18,885 nt of DNA from Oligoflexia bacterium (GCA_903858975.1 CAIOKW010000232.1:1-18885); one strand, 5' to 3'; counted from the stretch's first letter, positions 1-8,362 are shown. Made by a program: numbers and translations. Notes: generated by a model from the letters alone, not told the origin.

Positions 1-600
1 CGGGATCCATTGTATGTAGAGCAAAGAGTGCAAGAAATTGCCATGAAGGCAAATGCTACGCCCGAGATGGTGAGAACCTTGAGTGAGTTACGCGTACATT
101 CTGCAATTTTTAATCCCATTAAGATTGCACGAGAGCTTTGGCTCGATCGTTTTTTCTTGCTCGCTCTCATTGGCTTTTTTAGCTTTGAGATCTACGCCTT
201 GGTCCACATTTTAGTACCCATTTCCTTTACTTGGTTTGTGTTGATTTTTATCCTGCTGATTCCAGGTCTCATCTTCTACTCTCGGAACATCAAGAGTGTG
301 GTGATTGAAACGATGGAGGAGCTTTTTCGAAATGCTCCCATGGTGGCAAAGATCACTAAAACCAAACGTGTGATTTTTGGACACACGCACCGGGAGCTCC
401 ATACAGCAGTCGATCAAACCGAAGTTATCAATACGGGTACCTGGTCACCGGCATTCAAAGATCCCGAGTGTAGAGAAATGATTGCGAGAAAGTGTTTTGC
501 TTGGATTCGCGCTAAAGATCCAGAGAAGTCTATTGAGCGCACTGCTGATCTTTATGTTTGGAAGGATCCTGGCCTAGAAGTCGTTCCTGTAAGAAAGTAG
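1..600 (+). CDS. Metallophosphoesterase with internal membrane hairpin (5' partial)
   Basis: The reading frame is open from base 1, so the N-terminus lies outside the window; the TTG at 10 is only the first possible start codon inside it. The visible 199 codons begin with a charged stretch. Two hydrophobic segments follow at about residues 50-70 and 73-93 (counted from base 1). After these comes the C-terminal part of a calcineurin-like phosphoesterase: the FGHTHRE metal-binding motif and, further on, NTGTWSPAF. In this family the GHxH histidines are metal ligands, and the earlier D-x-H, GD and GNHD motifs would lie in the missing half. The membrane hairpin therefore seems to sit inside the catalytic domain, which would put the active site at the membrane surface. 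The substrate cannot be told; an LpxH-like or other lipid-phosphate hydrolase is one possibility. The gene ends 6 bases before the threonine dehydratase and probably shares its transcript. Confidence 0.75.
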   Translation, partial: RDPLYVEQRVQEIAMKANATPEMVRTLSELRVHSAIFNPIKIARELWLDRFFLLALIGFFSFEIYALVHILVPISFTWFVLIFILLIPGLIFYSRNIKSVVIETMEELFRNAPMVAKITKTKRVIFGHTHRELHTAVDQTEVINTGTWSPAFKDPECREMIARKCFAWIRAKDPEKSIERTADLYVWKDPGLEVVPVRK

Positions 601-606
601 CCCATT

Positions 607-1821
607 ATGCACAAAGTGACCCTGAAAGATATTGAAGCCGCTCAAGAGACCCTCGGACAAATACTGGCTCCGACGCCGATGATTAAGAATGATATGCTCT
701 CTCAACTCTATGGTTGTGAGGTCTATTTAAAACTTGAGACCCTTCAGCCGACAGGATCGTTTAAAATCAGGGGCGCGAGCTATCGGATTTCAAGATTGAA
801 CGAGGATGAGCGAAAGCGCGGGGTCATTGCTGCGAGTGCGGGGAATCACGCCCAAGGTGTTGCGTGGGGAGCTCGGCACTTTCATACCTCTTCTCTCATC
901 GTCATGCCGGAAACAGCGGCGCTCATGAAGGTCACGAATACGAAGAACTTGGGGGCGACAGTTCACCTAGAAGGTAACAACTATGATGAAAGTTACCAAG
1001 CGGCCCAAAGGATCATGCAGGAAACGGGACGGACGTATGTTCATGCTTTTCATGACCCTCTCGTGATTGCAGGACAAGGAACCATAGGGCTTGAGATTTT
1101 ATCGCAACTTCCAGACGTGGACTATGTAGTTACATCAATTGGTGGAGGCGGGCTTTGCGCCGGAATGGGCACGGCCATTAAAGCGCTGAAGCCTTCGGTT
1201 CAGATTATTGCGTGCCAAGCTGAAAGCGTCTCCTCGATGGCGAAATCTCTACAAAGTAAAACCTTAGTAGAAAGCCCTAATCTTGGAACCCTCGCAGACG
1301 GGATTGCAGTTCAGAAGGCAAATCCCGACATGTTCGCAATGCTTTCTCCCTTAGTCGATCACGTTTTTACCTCAGATGAGGAAGAAATCGCTATGAATGT
1401 TCTTCGGTTTATGGAAAAAGCGAAGCTTGTGGTTGAGGGGAGTGCTGCGATTATCTTAGGAGCGCTCGATCGATACCAAGATCAGTTTGAAAATAAAAAG
1501 GTCGTCTTGGTGGTTTGTGGTGGGAACATCGATGTGAACTTGATTTCAAGAATTATTGATCGAGGATTAATGAGGTCTGGACGTCGGGTTCACCTGAAGG
1601 TTCAAATCTTAGATCGTCCAGGTTCACTCTCTAAGCTCACCGCTTTGATCGCAGGGCTGAAAGCTAACATCCTTCAGGCCACTCATGACCGTTCAGAAAT
1701 GAAGATCAGGCTCGATGAAACCGATGTGGAATTGATGCTGGAGACGCGGGGTCCAGATCATACGGCAGAAGTGATTACCGCTCTTGAAAAAGAGTGCCGC
1801 AATGTTCAAGTAATTTACTGA
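607..1821 (+). CDS. ilvA: Threonine ammonia-lyase (dehydratase) with C-terminal ACT domain
   Basis: A 404-residue PLP fold-type II enzyme that deaminates threonine to 2-oxobutanoate, the first committed step towards isoleucine. Lys53 in PTGSFKIRGA is the expected Schiff-base lysine, SAGNHAQG (77-84) is the substrate loop, and SIGGGGLCAG (177-186) is the glycine-rich loop that binds the cofactor phosphate. Residues from about 328 to the end form a single ACT-type regulatory domain beginning VHLKVQILDRPGSL. The length and single ACT domain match the short IlvA/TdcB-like class rather than the roughly 510-residue enterobacterial IlvA with two regulatory modules, so allosteric control may differ. 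ATG 607 is chosen because it falls 6 bases after the upstream stop and gives the family's usual N-terminus; its ribosome-binding site is weak. The last 7 bases overlap the 3' end of murE on the other strand. Confidence 0.9.
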   Translation: MHKVTLKDIEAAQETLGQILAPTPMIKNDMLSQLYGCEVYLKLETLQPTGSFKIRGASYRISRLNEDERKRGVIAASAGNHAQGVAWGARHFHTSSLIVMPETAALMKVTNTKNLGATVHLEGNNYDESYQAAQRIMQETGRTYVHAFHDPLVIAGQGTIGLEILSQLPDVDYVVTSIGGGGLCAGMGTAIKALKPSVQIIACQAESVSSMAKSLQSKTLVESPNLGTLADGIAVQKANPDMFAMLSPLVDHVFTSDEEEIAMNVLRFMEKAKLVVEGSAAIILGALDRYQDQFENKKVVLVVCGGNIDVNLISRIIDRGLMRSGRRVHLKVQILDRPGSLSKLTALIAGLKANILQATHDRSEMKIRLDETDVELMLETRGPDHTAEVITALEKECRNVQVIY

Positions 1822-3179
1822 AGGGCTTTTCTCGCCTCAATTCGATCATCAAAAAAGAATTTTTCAGTTCCGATAATTTGATAATCCTCATGTCCCTTGC
1901 CGGCGATCAGAACAAGGTCACCGGGCTTTGCGCGATGAATCGCCTCTCGGATTGCTTTTGAGCGATCAGGAATAACAATGTAGTTTTCTTTCGCAATACC
2001 GGATTCGATCTCGTTGATGATTTGGCTTGGGTTCTCGGTTCGAGGATTGTCGCTCGTTACGATCACAAAATCAGAGAGGCGAGTCGCAATTTCTCCCATC
2101 ACGGGACGTTTCGTTTTATCTCGATCCCCTCCGCAGCCAAAAACCGTGATGATGGTTCTTCCTTGGATTGCGGACAGCACTTTTTCGAGTGCCTCGGGCT
2201 TATGGGCGTAATCCACAAATACGGAAATGCCCTTGTCGTTTGGAATGTATTCCATCCGTCCCGGAACTCCCGAAAAAGTAGCGAGGGATGCACAGGCTTT
2301 TTCTGGAGGAATTCCCAATCCTACTGTCACCGATAAAGCTGCGAGGATATTCTCGGTTTGGAATGCCCCAAAGAGGGGGCAGGTCGCTTCATGCCATTGA
2401 CCGGCAAGCAGGACCTCAAAGATAATCCCAGAAGACGTGTTTCTCAGGTTTCGAATTTGATCATGAGGGGAGTAACCAAAAACGCTTTCGTTCTCACGGA
2501 TCAGTCTTGCACCAAAGGCAGAGTCTTGATTGGAATAGCAAGTGGTCTGTTTACCGAGGCTTTCGGTATATCGAGAGTGAATCGTAAACAGGAGGGCTTT
2601 CGCATTGAAGTAATGATCGAGTGTTGGATGGTAATCCATGTGTTCGCGGCTTAGGTTCAGGAAACAGGCGGCATCCCACGCAATCCCATAGCAGCGGTCT
2701 TGATGAAGAGCGTGAGAGGAGGCTTCCATCACAATAGCCTGAGCCCCTTGCTCTTTCATTTCCGAAAACCATTTTTGGATCGTCAGTGCATCGGGTGTAG
2801 TGTTTGCGGTTTCAATTTCGTGGCCTTTGAAAAATCCACCATTGGTTCCGAGTCGAGCGCACGGGATTCCATTGGTCTCAAGGAGATGATGAATGAGGTA
2901 GGTCGTGGTGGTCTTACCGCTGGTTCCGGTGACACCAATCATTTTTAATGAATGAGTGGGATTGCCGTACATTTCACTCGCAAGCTCTGCAAGTTTCTTC
3001 CGGGCGTCCGTTCCAAGAGCCGTGACCCCTGGGATCCCTACATCGCGTTCAGAGTAAACTTTCGAGGCACCTTGATTGAGTGCTTCTTGAATGAATAAGT
3101 GGCCATCGTATTTGGCTCCCTGAAGGGCAAAAAAGATGGATCCTGGTTTTACTTCTTTTGAATTGGCGGTGATGTGCAT
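1815..3179 (-). CDS. murE: UDP-N-acetylmuramoyl-tripeptide synthetase (meso-diaminopimelate-adding MurE)
   Basis: A 454-residue cytoplasmic Mur ligase that adds the third residue to the UDP-MurNAc dipeptide, using ATP. The ATP-binding loop GVTGTSGKTTT is at 82-92, the lysine expected to be carbamylated is K194 in FNAKALLF, and the Mur-ligase C-terminal motif GKGHEDYQ starts at 427. DNPR at 377-380 is the motif that marks meso-diaminopimelate specificity, as opposed to lysine-adding MurE, so the wall should be of the Gram-negative mDAP type. The gene starts 4 bases after the ftsI stop, so the two are almost certainly cotranscribed and perhaps translationally coupled. It is the last gene of this division/cell-wall block: murF and mraY, its usual followers, are absent, and the next gene is the converging threonine dehydratase. 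Confidence 0.95.
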   Translation of the reverse strand: MHITANSKEVKPGSIFFALQGAKYDGHLFIQEALNQGASKVYSERDVGIPGVTALGTDARKKLAELASEMYGNPTHSLKMIGVTGTSGKTTTTYLIHHLLETNGIPCARLGTNGGFFKGHEIETANTTPDALTIQKWFSEMKEQGAQAIVMEASSHALHQDRCYGIAWDAACFLNLSREHMDYHPTLDHYFNAKALLFTIHSRYTESLGKQTTCYSNQDSAFGARLIRENESVFGYSPHDQIRNLRNTSSGIIFEVLLAGQWHEATCPLFGAFQTENILAALSVTVGLGIPPEKACASLATFSGVPGRMEYIPNDKGISVFVDYAHKPEALEKVLSAIQGRTIITVFGCGGDRDKTKRPVMGEIATRLSDFVIVTSDNPRTENPSQIINEIESGIAKENYIVIPDRSKAIREAIHRAKPGDLVLIAGKGHEDYQIIGTEKFFFDDRIEARKALQ

Positions 3180-3183
3180 AGTC

Positions 3184-5184
3184 CTACTCTTCTAGGAAGA
3201 GGGTAACATTAAGACGGGGAGAAATCACGACGCCACTCTCAGGAGTCTGGTGTCGAATGAGTCCGAACCCATGAATTTGCACCTGAGGCATAAAGGGTTT
3301 GAGCGCCCGGATCGCTTCCTGGGGAGTGAGTCCCAAGACCGATGGCATGATCGGGTGATCTAGATTTACTTCTTTCGTGCTTTCAATCGATTGCTCGGTA
3401 ATTTCGGCACTGGATTGGGCCACTTTGATCACTTGAGCATCCACAGGAGAGTTGTGAGCTGGAGTCGGTGTGGTTTCAACGAGTGGAATATGAATTTTTT
3501 CTGTAGTGGGGATTGAGAATCGGCTCACCACTTGCTTTAAAACTTTTGAGTAGAGCGGCGCTGCTGTTTCCCCCGCGTAGTAAACGCCACGCGGATGATC
3601 GAGGAGCGTTAAAATGGTAATCGGTTGTTTCACACCCACCGGAAAACCGATGAAGGAAGCAATGTGGCGAGAAGTAGAATACTTGCGGGTTTTGGGATCT
3701 ACGGTTTGAGCGGTCCCGGTTTTGCCCGCGATCAAATAGCCTTCCACTCGAGCCTTATGGCCGGTTCCTTTTTCACCTTCAGTTACTCCGACGAGTGCTT
3801 CAGTCGCATCTTTAGCCGCTCCCGCCTTTAGAACCGGAATTCTTTTGATAATTTCTTTGTCTTTCCGTTTAAGCAAGGTGGGCTCAACGAGATATCCGCC
3901 GTTTGAGATCGCGGCATAGGCGCGGATCATTTGCATCGGGGTCACCATTACGCTCTGACCAAATCCCATGGTTGCAAGGGTGAGTGGCTTAATGTTCTTG
4001 GCTTGAGCCGGCATCCATCCTGCGATTTCACCGGGCATTCCAATGCCGGTACGAGCTCCGAGTCCAAGTTCTTTCATGCTGGCAATGGTTCTCTCGGCCC
4101 CCATCTTCAGTGCAAGCTCTGCTGCAACCACGTTTGAAGAAACTTCGATCATTTTCTTCATCGTGATCATACCAAATTTTTCATGAGCCTCGGCTTCGCT
4201 GATGGTTCGTTTTTGAATCACGAGTTTTCCGTAATGACCAAACATCTGATCATTGACCTTCACTACGCCTTTGTTAATGGCAGACGCAAGCATGAGTGGC
4301 TTCATGGTGGAGCCAGGTTCATATCCGTCAGTAATGGCTGTAACTTTTTTCACGCCCCGTCGGGAGGGAGCCTGAGCGAGCGCAAGAATTTCACCATTGT
4401 TCGAATCCATTACGATGACCATCCCGGAATCGGACTGGGTGTGTTCAATGGATTCATTGAGCGCTTCTTCAACTGAATACTGAAGGGAGGAGTCAATGCT
4501 GAGGCTCACGCTTTCGCCATCTTGCATTTTGGTTTGAGAATTTGAATCGATGAGGGTTGGGCGTCCGAGAGCATCTTTAAATGCATCCACTGATGCGCTC
4601 TTCCCGCGGAGCATGCTGTTTTTCCAAAGCTCGATTCCTTCGAGTCCTTCGGTGTCTACGTTTACCGATCCAATGAGAGAGCTTGCGACTTCTCCGTGGG
4701 GGTAAACCCGTTTCATCTCTTTTACAATCCAGAGGCCTTCAGGCATGTCGCCATTGGGATGAACGAGTCCCGTCTTTCGAAGGTGTTCCATGCGATCATC
4801 GCTGATGTGACGCTCAAACCAAGTAAATGCTTTCTTCGAATCTAAGCGCTTTTTCAATGCTTGAGGCGAGGTTCCCATCGCATGAGCTAAGAGGTGAAGC
4901 GTCGATTGGGACTTTAGAATTTTTTGTGGGCTACCGGCAAGAGAAGACGTTTCGAGATTAATGGCAAGAGGCTCGCCGGTTCGATCCATGATGAGACCGC
5001 GTCGTGGCTTCATGAGGATCTTTGATTCAAATTGTCTCCTTGCGAGAGTTGAAAGTTTTGGGTCATGAATGATCTGGAGCCAGGTGGAGCGAACCAGCAT
5101 TCCCACTGAAATCAGGCCGAAAACACTGATCACGAGTGAAAGTCTCATGCGCATCGATGGAGTTTGGTAAAAAGCGGTTCCCAC
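3184..5184 (-). CDS. ftsI: Septal peptidoglycan transpeptidase (PBP3/FtsI) with C-terminal PASTA domain
   Basis: A 666-residue class B penicillin-binding protein that cross-links septal peptidoglycan. One membrane segment (about 14-33) follows a short cytoplasmic tail. A dimerisation/pedestal region containing RRGLIMDRTG (61-70) leads to the transpeptidase domain. All three active-site motifs are present: STMK with nucleophile S292 and K295, SSN at 349-351, and KTGT at 488-491. After a linker rich in Thr, Pro and Ser (about 560-610), residues 611-666 form one PASTA-like repeat beginning PSVLGLTPQEAIRAL. The start is GTG at 5184, preceded by AGGA five bases upstream; in-frame ATGs at codons 11 and 13 are less likely. 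It lies 7 bases after ftsL and 4 before murE, the standard order in division clusters. A sporulation SpoVD role is excluded by context. Confidence 0.94.
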   Translation of the reverse strand: MGTAFYQTPSMRMRLSLVISVFGLISVGMLVRSTWLQIIHDPKLSTLARRQFESKILMKPRRGLIMDRTGEPLAINLETSSLAGSPQKILKSQSTLHLLAHAMGTSPQALKKRLDSKKAFTWFERHISDDRMEHLRKTGLVHPNGDMPEGLWIVKEMKRVYPHGEVASSLIGSVNVDTEGLEGIELWKNSMLRGKSASVDAFKDALGRPTLIDSNSQTKMQDGESVSLSIDSSLQYSVEEALNESIEHTQSDSGMVIVMDSNNGEILALAQAPSRRGVKKVTAITDGYEPGSTMKPLMLASAINKGVVKVNDQMFGHYGKLVIQKRTISEAEAHEKFGMITMKKMIEVSSNVVAAELALKMGAERTIASMKELGLGARTGIGMPGEIAGWMPAQAKNIKPLTLATMGFGQSVMVTPMQMIRAYAAISNGGYLVEPTLLKRKDKEIIKRIPVLKAGAAKDATEALVGVTEGEKGTGHKARVEGYLIAGKTGTAQTVDPKTRKYSTSRHIASFIGFPVGVKQPITILTLLDHPRGVYYAGETAAPLYSKVLKQVVSRFSIPTTEKIHIPLVETTPTPAHNSPVDAQVIKVAQSSAEITEQSIESTKEVNLDHPIMPSVLGLTPQEAIRALKPFMPQVQIHGFGLIRHQTPESGVVISPRLNVTLFLEE

Positions 5185-5191
5185 TGTGTTC

Positions 5192-5455
5192 CTAGTCCTT
5201 CATTTGAATGAGTTTCTCCGGAGTAGGAGGACTCAGTTTAAATTTTTGCTTCGCAATCGCTTCCAGTCTTCTGGGTGAACGCAATTGAGCAACGCGAAGT
5301 TCGAGCTTTTCACTTTCAAGCTTGAGGTTATGTAAAGTTTTGTTGGCTTGGTCGAGTTCGTAGGTAGTGTGGACCACGGTCAATCGCAACCAAACGGTAG
5401 CAAAAGAGAATGCGATCAAAACCGGAATCGTCCACATCGGGAAGAACTTGTTCAT
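5192..5455 (-). CDS. ftsL: Cell division protein FtsL-like
   Basis: A small bitopic protein of 87 residues: a short cytoplasmic N-terminus, one membrane helix at about 8-27, then a coiled-coil-like stretch with leucines at heptad-like spacing (about 33-62). It ends in RSPRRLEAIAKQKFKLSPPT, which resembles the conserved tail of FtsL/FtsL-like proteins. FtsL forms a complex with FtsB and FtsQ that recruits and activates FtsWI at the septum. The sequence is too divergent to identify on motifs alone; size, topology and the position between rsmH and ftsI make the case. The ATG at 5455 has no clear ribosome-binding site. The 70 bases between it and rsmH contain no convincing promoter or terminator. 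Confidence 0.85.
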   Translation of the reverse strand: MNKFFPMWTIPVLIAFSFATVWLRLTVVHTTYELDQANKTLHNLKLESEKLELRVAQLRSPRRLEAIAKQKFKLSPPTPEKLIQMKD

Positions 5456-5525
5456 CTAGAAAAAGCGTAACGTGATCAATAAAAAGATGCAATGCGAAGA
5501 GACTTACGTCAAAAAATTGATGCTC

Positions 5526-6458
5526 TTATTTTCGGACGGCTAAACGAAGCTTAGCGCTTCGGGATCGAGAGTTTTCTTCCACTTCCGAGTCATCTGCTTG
5601 AATGGGTTTTTTATGGGGAAGGGTGTAGATCTCTTTTTTCTTAAATTCTTCTTTTACGAGCCGATCTTCGAGCGAGTGAAACGAAAGAATCGCTAAGTGG
5701 CCTCCCGAAGCCAGTGCAGGGAAAACTTTGGAAATCAAGGTCTCGAGTTCCTTCAGTTCTTCATTGATTTCAATTCTGAGTGCTTGAAAGCTGCGAGTGG
5801 CAGGATGAATCCCCTTGTAGCGCATCGGAGGCGGAAAAACCGAAGAAATCGCTTCTGCAAGGGCGAGAGTATCGCTCGGGAGTTGGCTTTTTGCGCGAAG
5901 GTCAATCAGCTTTCTTGCGATTTTTCTCGAAAGTCGTTCCTCACCATACTTCCACAAGACGTCAGCGAGTTCAGACTCACTCACTTGTTTGAGCCACTCA
6001 GAAAGCGGGATTCCGCGAGTGGTATTCATTCGCATGTCGAGGGGGGCGCTGAAGCGGAAGCTAAATCCACGCGTATCCGAATCGATTTGGTCGCTGGAGA
6101 TGCCGAGATCTGCCAAAAGTCCATAAATCGGCCGCTCGCCGACGGCGTTTAAGGACTCACTAAAAGAGCAGTGATGCATTTCGAGTAAGCCTTGTTCAAT
6201 GCTGTCTTTGAAGCGAACCTGATTTCGGGCAATCGCATCGGGGTCTCGGTCCACGCCTAGAACGCGGTGCTTCATTAATTGAGGGTGCTTTTTGATTTTT
6301 TCGATCAAATTCGAGCTATGGCCACCACCGCCGAGCGTACAGTCAATAATGACTCCAGGTGTCGCGGTTTCAGGCAGCGCAAGGAGTCCCTCCAGCAAAA
6401 AATCCGTGATGGATTCAAGAAGGATCGGAATATGGCGAGTAATATCTAATGATTTCAC
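5526..6458 (-). CDS. rsmH: 16S rRNA (cytosine(1402)-N(4))-methyltransferase
   Basis: A 310-residue SAM-dependent methyltransferase (formerly MraW) that modifies C1402 in the ribosomal P site. The N-terminus RHIPILLES is the characteristic opening of the family. Motif I is DCTLGGGGHS (39-48), followed by GVDRD (68-72), LADLGISSDQ (115-124), the family signature GFSFRFSAPLDMRM (131-144), HPATRSFQALRIEIN (218-232), SFHSLEDR (259-266) and the C-terminal SRSRSAKLR. Length is normal. The start is GTG at 6458; the ribosome-binding site is weak (GGAG is 13 bases upstream). It opens the rsmH-ftsL-ftsI-murE block. The usual upstream partner mraZ is missing: the next gene, on the other strand, begins only 35 bases away. 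Confidence 0.96.
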   Translation of the reverse strand: MKSLDITRHIPILLESITDFLLEGLLALPETATPGVIIDCTLGGGGHSSNLIEKIKKHPQLMKHRVLGVDRDPDAIARNQVRFKDSIEQGLLEMHHCSFSESLNAVGERPIYGLLADLGISSDQIDSDTRGFSFRFSAPLDMRMNTTRGIPLSEWLKQVSESELADVLWKYGEERLSRKIARKLIDLRAKSQLPSDTLALAEAISSVFPPPMRYKGIHPATRSFQALRIEINEELKELETLISKVFPALASGGHLAILSFHSLEDRLVKEEFKKKEIYTLPHKKPIQADDSEVEENSRSRSAKLRLAVRK

Positions 6459-6493
6459 TTGTTTCAGCTCACTCCACTCGGTAACCTAGGGAC
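6459..6493. promoter_or_regulatory. Very short divergent region between rsmH and the AMP nucleosidase gene
   Basis: Two genes start back to back with GTG codons and only 35 bases between them. Any sigma70 promoter for either gene must extend into the other's coding sequence, so the two transcription units probably share control or interfere. I could not pick out a convincing -35/-10 pair on either strand. The only Shine-Dalgarno-like element for the rightward gene (AGGGA at 6488-6492) is one base from the GTG, too close to work well. Confidence 0.4.
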
Positions 6494-7315
6494 GTGGAAA
6501 AAAACCCCTATTTGATCCCTAATACTAATCGCATTTACACCAATGTGCGAAAGCAAAAAATCGCTCGCGACATTTTAGAGCGATACACTGGAAGTACGAT
6601 CAAGCAATTCCAGAAACAAATCATTCTGACAAACTTCGAGTACTATCTCGATCGCTTCGCAGTGCTAAGTAATGGGATCAAAACTCGCGGCTCTGCAATG
6701 AGTGCAGTGCACTCTCCAAAAGATGGCGTGTCCATCATTAACTTTTCAATCGGATCTCCAACCGCAGCCCTCATCATCGAGTGCTTGTCAGTGATTGATC
6801 CTAAAGCCGTTTTATTCTTAGGAATGTGTGGTGGCTTGCACCGCTCTTTGAAAAAAGGGGACTTTATTGTTCCAACCGCGGCAATTCGCGATGAAGGTGT
6901 GTCTCATCATTTCCTTCCTCGTCAAGCGCCGGCACTTCCGACCTTCAAGATCCAAAAATTCGTTTCAGAGATTCTCGTCGAAAACGGACACGATTACCGT
7001 ACCGGTGTGGTTCACACGACGGATTATCGTTTCTGGGAATTCAACGATAAATTTAAGGCTGATCTTTATCATGAACGTGCTCTTGCGATTGATATGGAAA
7101 CCGCAACCCTCTTCGTGGTGGGCTTCGCAAGCAAAGTACCGATTGGCGCGCTTTTGTTGGTTTCAGATTTACCCTTGAAACGAGGCGGAATTAAGACAAA
7201 ACGTTCAGCAACTTCTGTTTTTAAGAAATATACAGATATGCATCTGGAAATTGGAATTAAGTCGATGAGTGAAATCGCAGATCGCGGTGAGCAAATTCGA
7301 CACTACAAGTGGTAG
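6494..7315 (+). CDS. amn: AMP nucleosidase, short form
   Basis: A 273-residue member of the purine nucleoside phosphorylase fold that splits AMP into adenine and ribose 5-phosphate. It matches the short bacterial AMP nucleosidases, which lack the N-terminal regulatory half of E. coli Amn. Visible features are the early block RDILERYTGS and QIILTNFEYYLDRF, the phosphate-binding INFSIGSPTAA (82-92), LFLGMCGGL (107-115), the base/ribose pocket AIDMETATLF (198-207, with E202) and SDLP (224-227). The earliest possible start is GTG 6494, since an in-frame stop lies at 6482. Family homology begins near residue 19, so TTG 6512 or GTG 6545 remain possible starts. It sits 10 bases upstream of mreB and is probably cotranscribed with it. 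In a predator or scavenger it could salvage adenine from imported AMP; that is inference. Confidence 0.88.
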   Translation: MEKNPYLIPNTNRIYTNVRKQKIARDILERYTGSTIKQFQKQIILTNFEYYLDRFAVLSNGIKTRGSAMSAVHSPKDGVSIINFSIGSPTAALIIECLSVIDPKAVLFLGMCGGLHRSLKKGDFIVPTAAIRDEGVSHHFLPRQAPALPTFKIQKFVSEILVENGHDYRTGVVHTTDYRFWEFNDKFKADLYHERALAIDMETATLFVVGFASKVPIGALLLVSDLPLKRGGIKTKRSATSVFKKYTDMHLEIGIKSMSEIADRGEQIRHYKW

Positions 7316-7325
7316 GCAACTGACT

Positions 7326-8362
7326 ATGGACATGATTCAAAAAGTAATCGAATTTTTCACCAATGATTTAGCAATCGATCTCGGAACTGCGAACACGCTC
7401 GTGTTTTCAAAAGGCCGAGGACTCATCATGAATGAACCCTCTGTGGTTGCCATTCACCGAAACGCTCGCGGGCAAACACGAGTCCTTGCGGTCGGTAAAG
7501 AAGCAAAAGAGATGCTCGGAAGAACTCCAGGTTCCATTCAAGCCATTCGTCCTTTGAAAGATGGCGTGATCGCCGATTTCGAAGTGACCCAAGCCATGCT
7601 CAAGTACTTCATTACGAAAGCATCTGAAGGCCGCAGCTTCATTCGTCCACGAATCATGATTTGTATTCCTTACGGGATTACCCAAGTTGAGAAGCGCGCA
7701 GTGAAAGAATCTGCCCAATCAGCGGGTGCGCGCGAAGTGTATTTGATTGAAGAGCCGATGGCAGCTGCCATCGGAGCCGGTCTCCCGATTCGTGAGCCGA
7801 GCGGAAACATGATCGTCGACATTGGTGGGGAACTACCGAAGTTGCCGTGATTTCATTAGGCGGGATTGTTTATTCTAAGTCAGTTCGGGTTGCAGGCGAT
7901 AAGTTTGACGACGCGATTGTGAACTACATTAAGCGAAAATACTCACTCCTCATCGGAGAGAGAACTGCAGAGCAGATCAAACTTGCCATTGGTTGTGCAT
8001 ACCCATTTGAAGAAGAGCGCACGTTTGAAGTCAAGGGTCGCGATCTGATTTCAGGTGCACCTAAAACCATTGAATTGAATAGCGAAGAGATTCGAGACGC
8101 ACTTGCAGAGCCTGTATCTGCGGTAGTGGATGCAATTAAAATTGCACTCGAGAGAACTCCTCCAGAACTTGCGGCCGACATTGTTGACAATGGAATCGTG
8201 CTTGCGGGCGGCGGAGCCCTCCTTTCAAATCTCGATATTCTGATTAAAGAAAAGACTGGCCTTCCGGTCACCGTTGCAGAAGATCCATTGACCTGTGTGG
8301 TTCGCGGATCAGGTAAAGCGCTTGAGGATCTTGATCTTCTTCGCAAAGTTACCGTGATGTAA
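7326..8362 (+). CDS. mreB: Rod-shape actin homologue MreB, reading frame broken by a one-base deletion
   Basis: The actin-like ATPase that forms membrane-bound filaments and guides lateral wall synthesis. The first frame (7326-7850) carries DLAIDLGTANTLV (phosphate loop 1, residues 15-27), IPYGIT and EEPMAAAIGAG. It reaches VDIGG and then runs into ELPKLP and a stop. The second frame (from about 7830 to 8362) resumes exactly with TTEVAVISLGG and continues through the adenosine-binding motif VLAGGGALLSNL to a normal end. Adding one G to the GGGG run at 7827-7830 restores VDIGGGTTEVAVI and a continuous protein of 345 residues, the usual length. MreB is normally important for viability in rods, so a sequencing or assembly error is more likely than a true pseudogene. 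ATG 7326 is used; ATG 7332 is equally possible. No mreC or mreD follows. Confidence 0.93.

Noticed and set aside
3..8. A BamHI site (GGATCC) at the left edge as a cloning junction
   Set aside because: Suggestive only. The reading frame continues smoothly, similar sites occur elsewhere in the window, and nothing vector-like can be seen.
5697..6152. A 151-codon open frame on the plus strand
   Set aside because: It is a shadow of rsmH, which carries every expected methyltransferase motif on the other strand.
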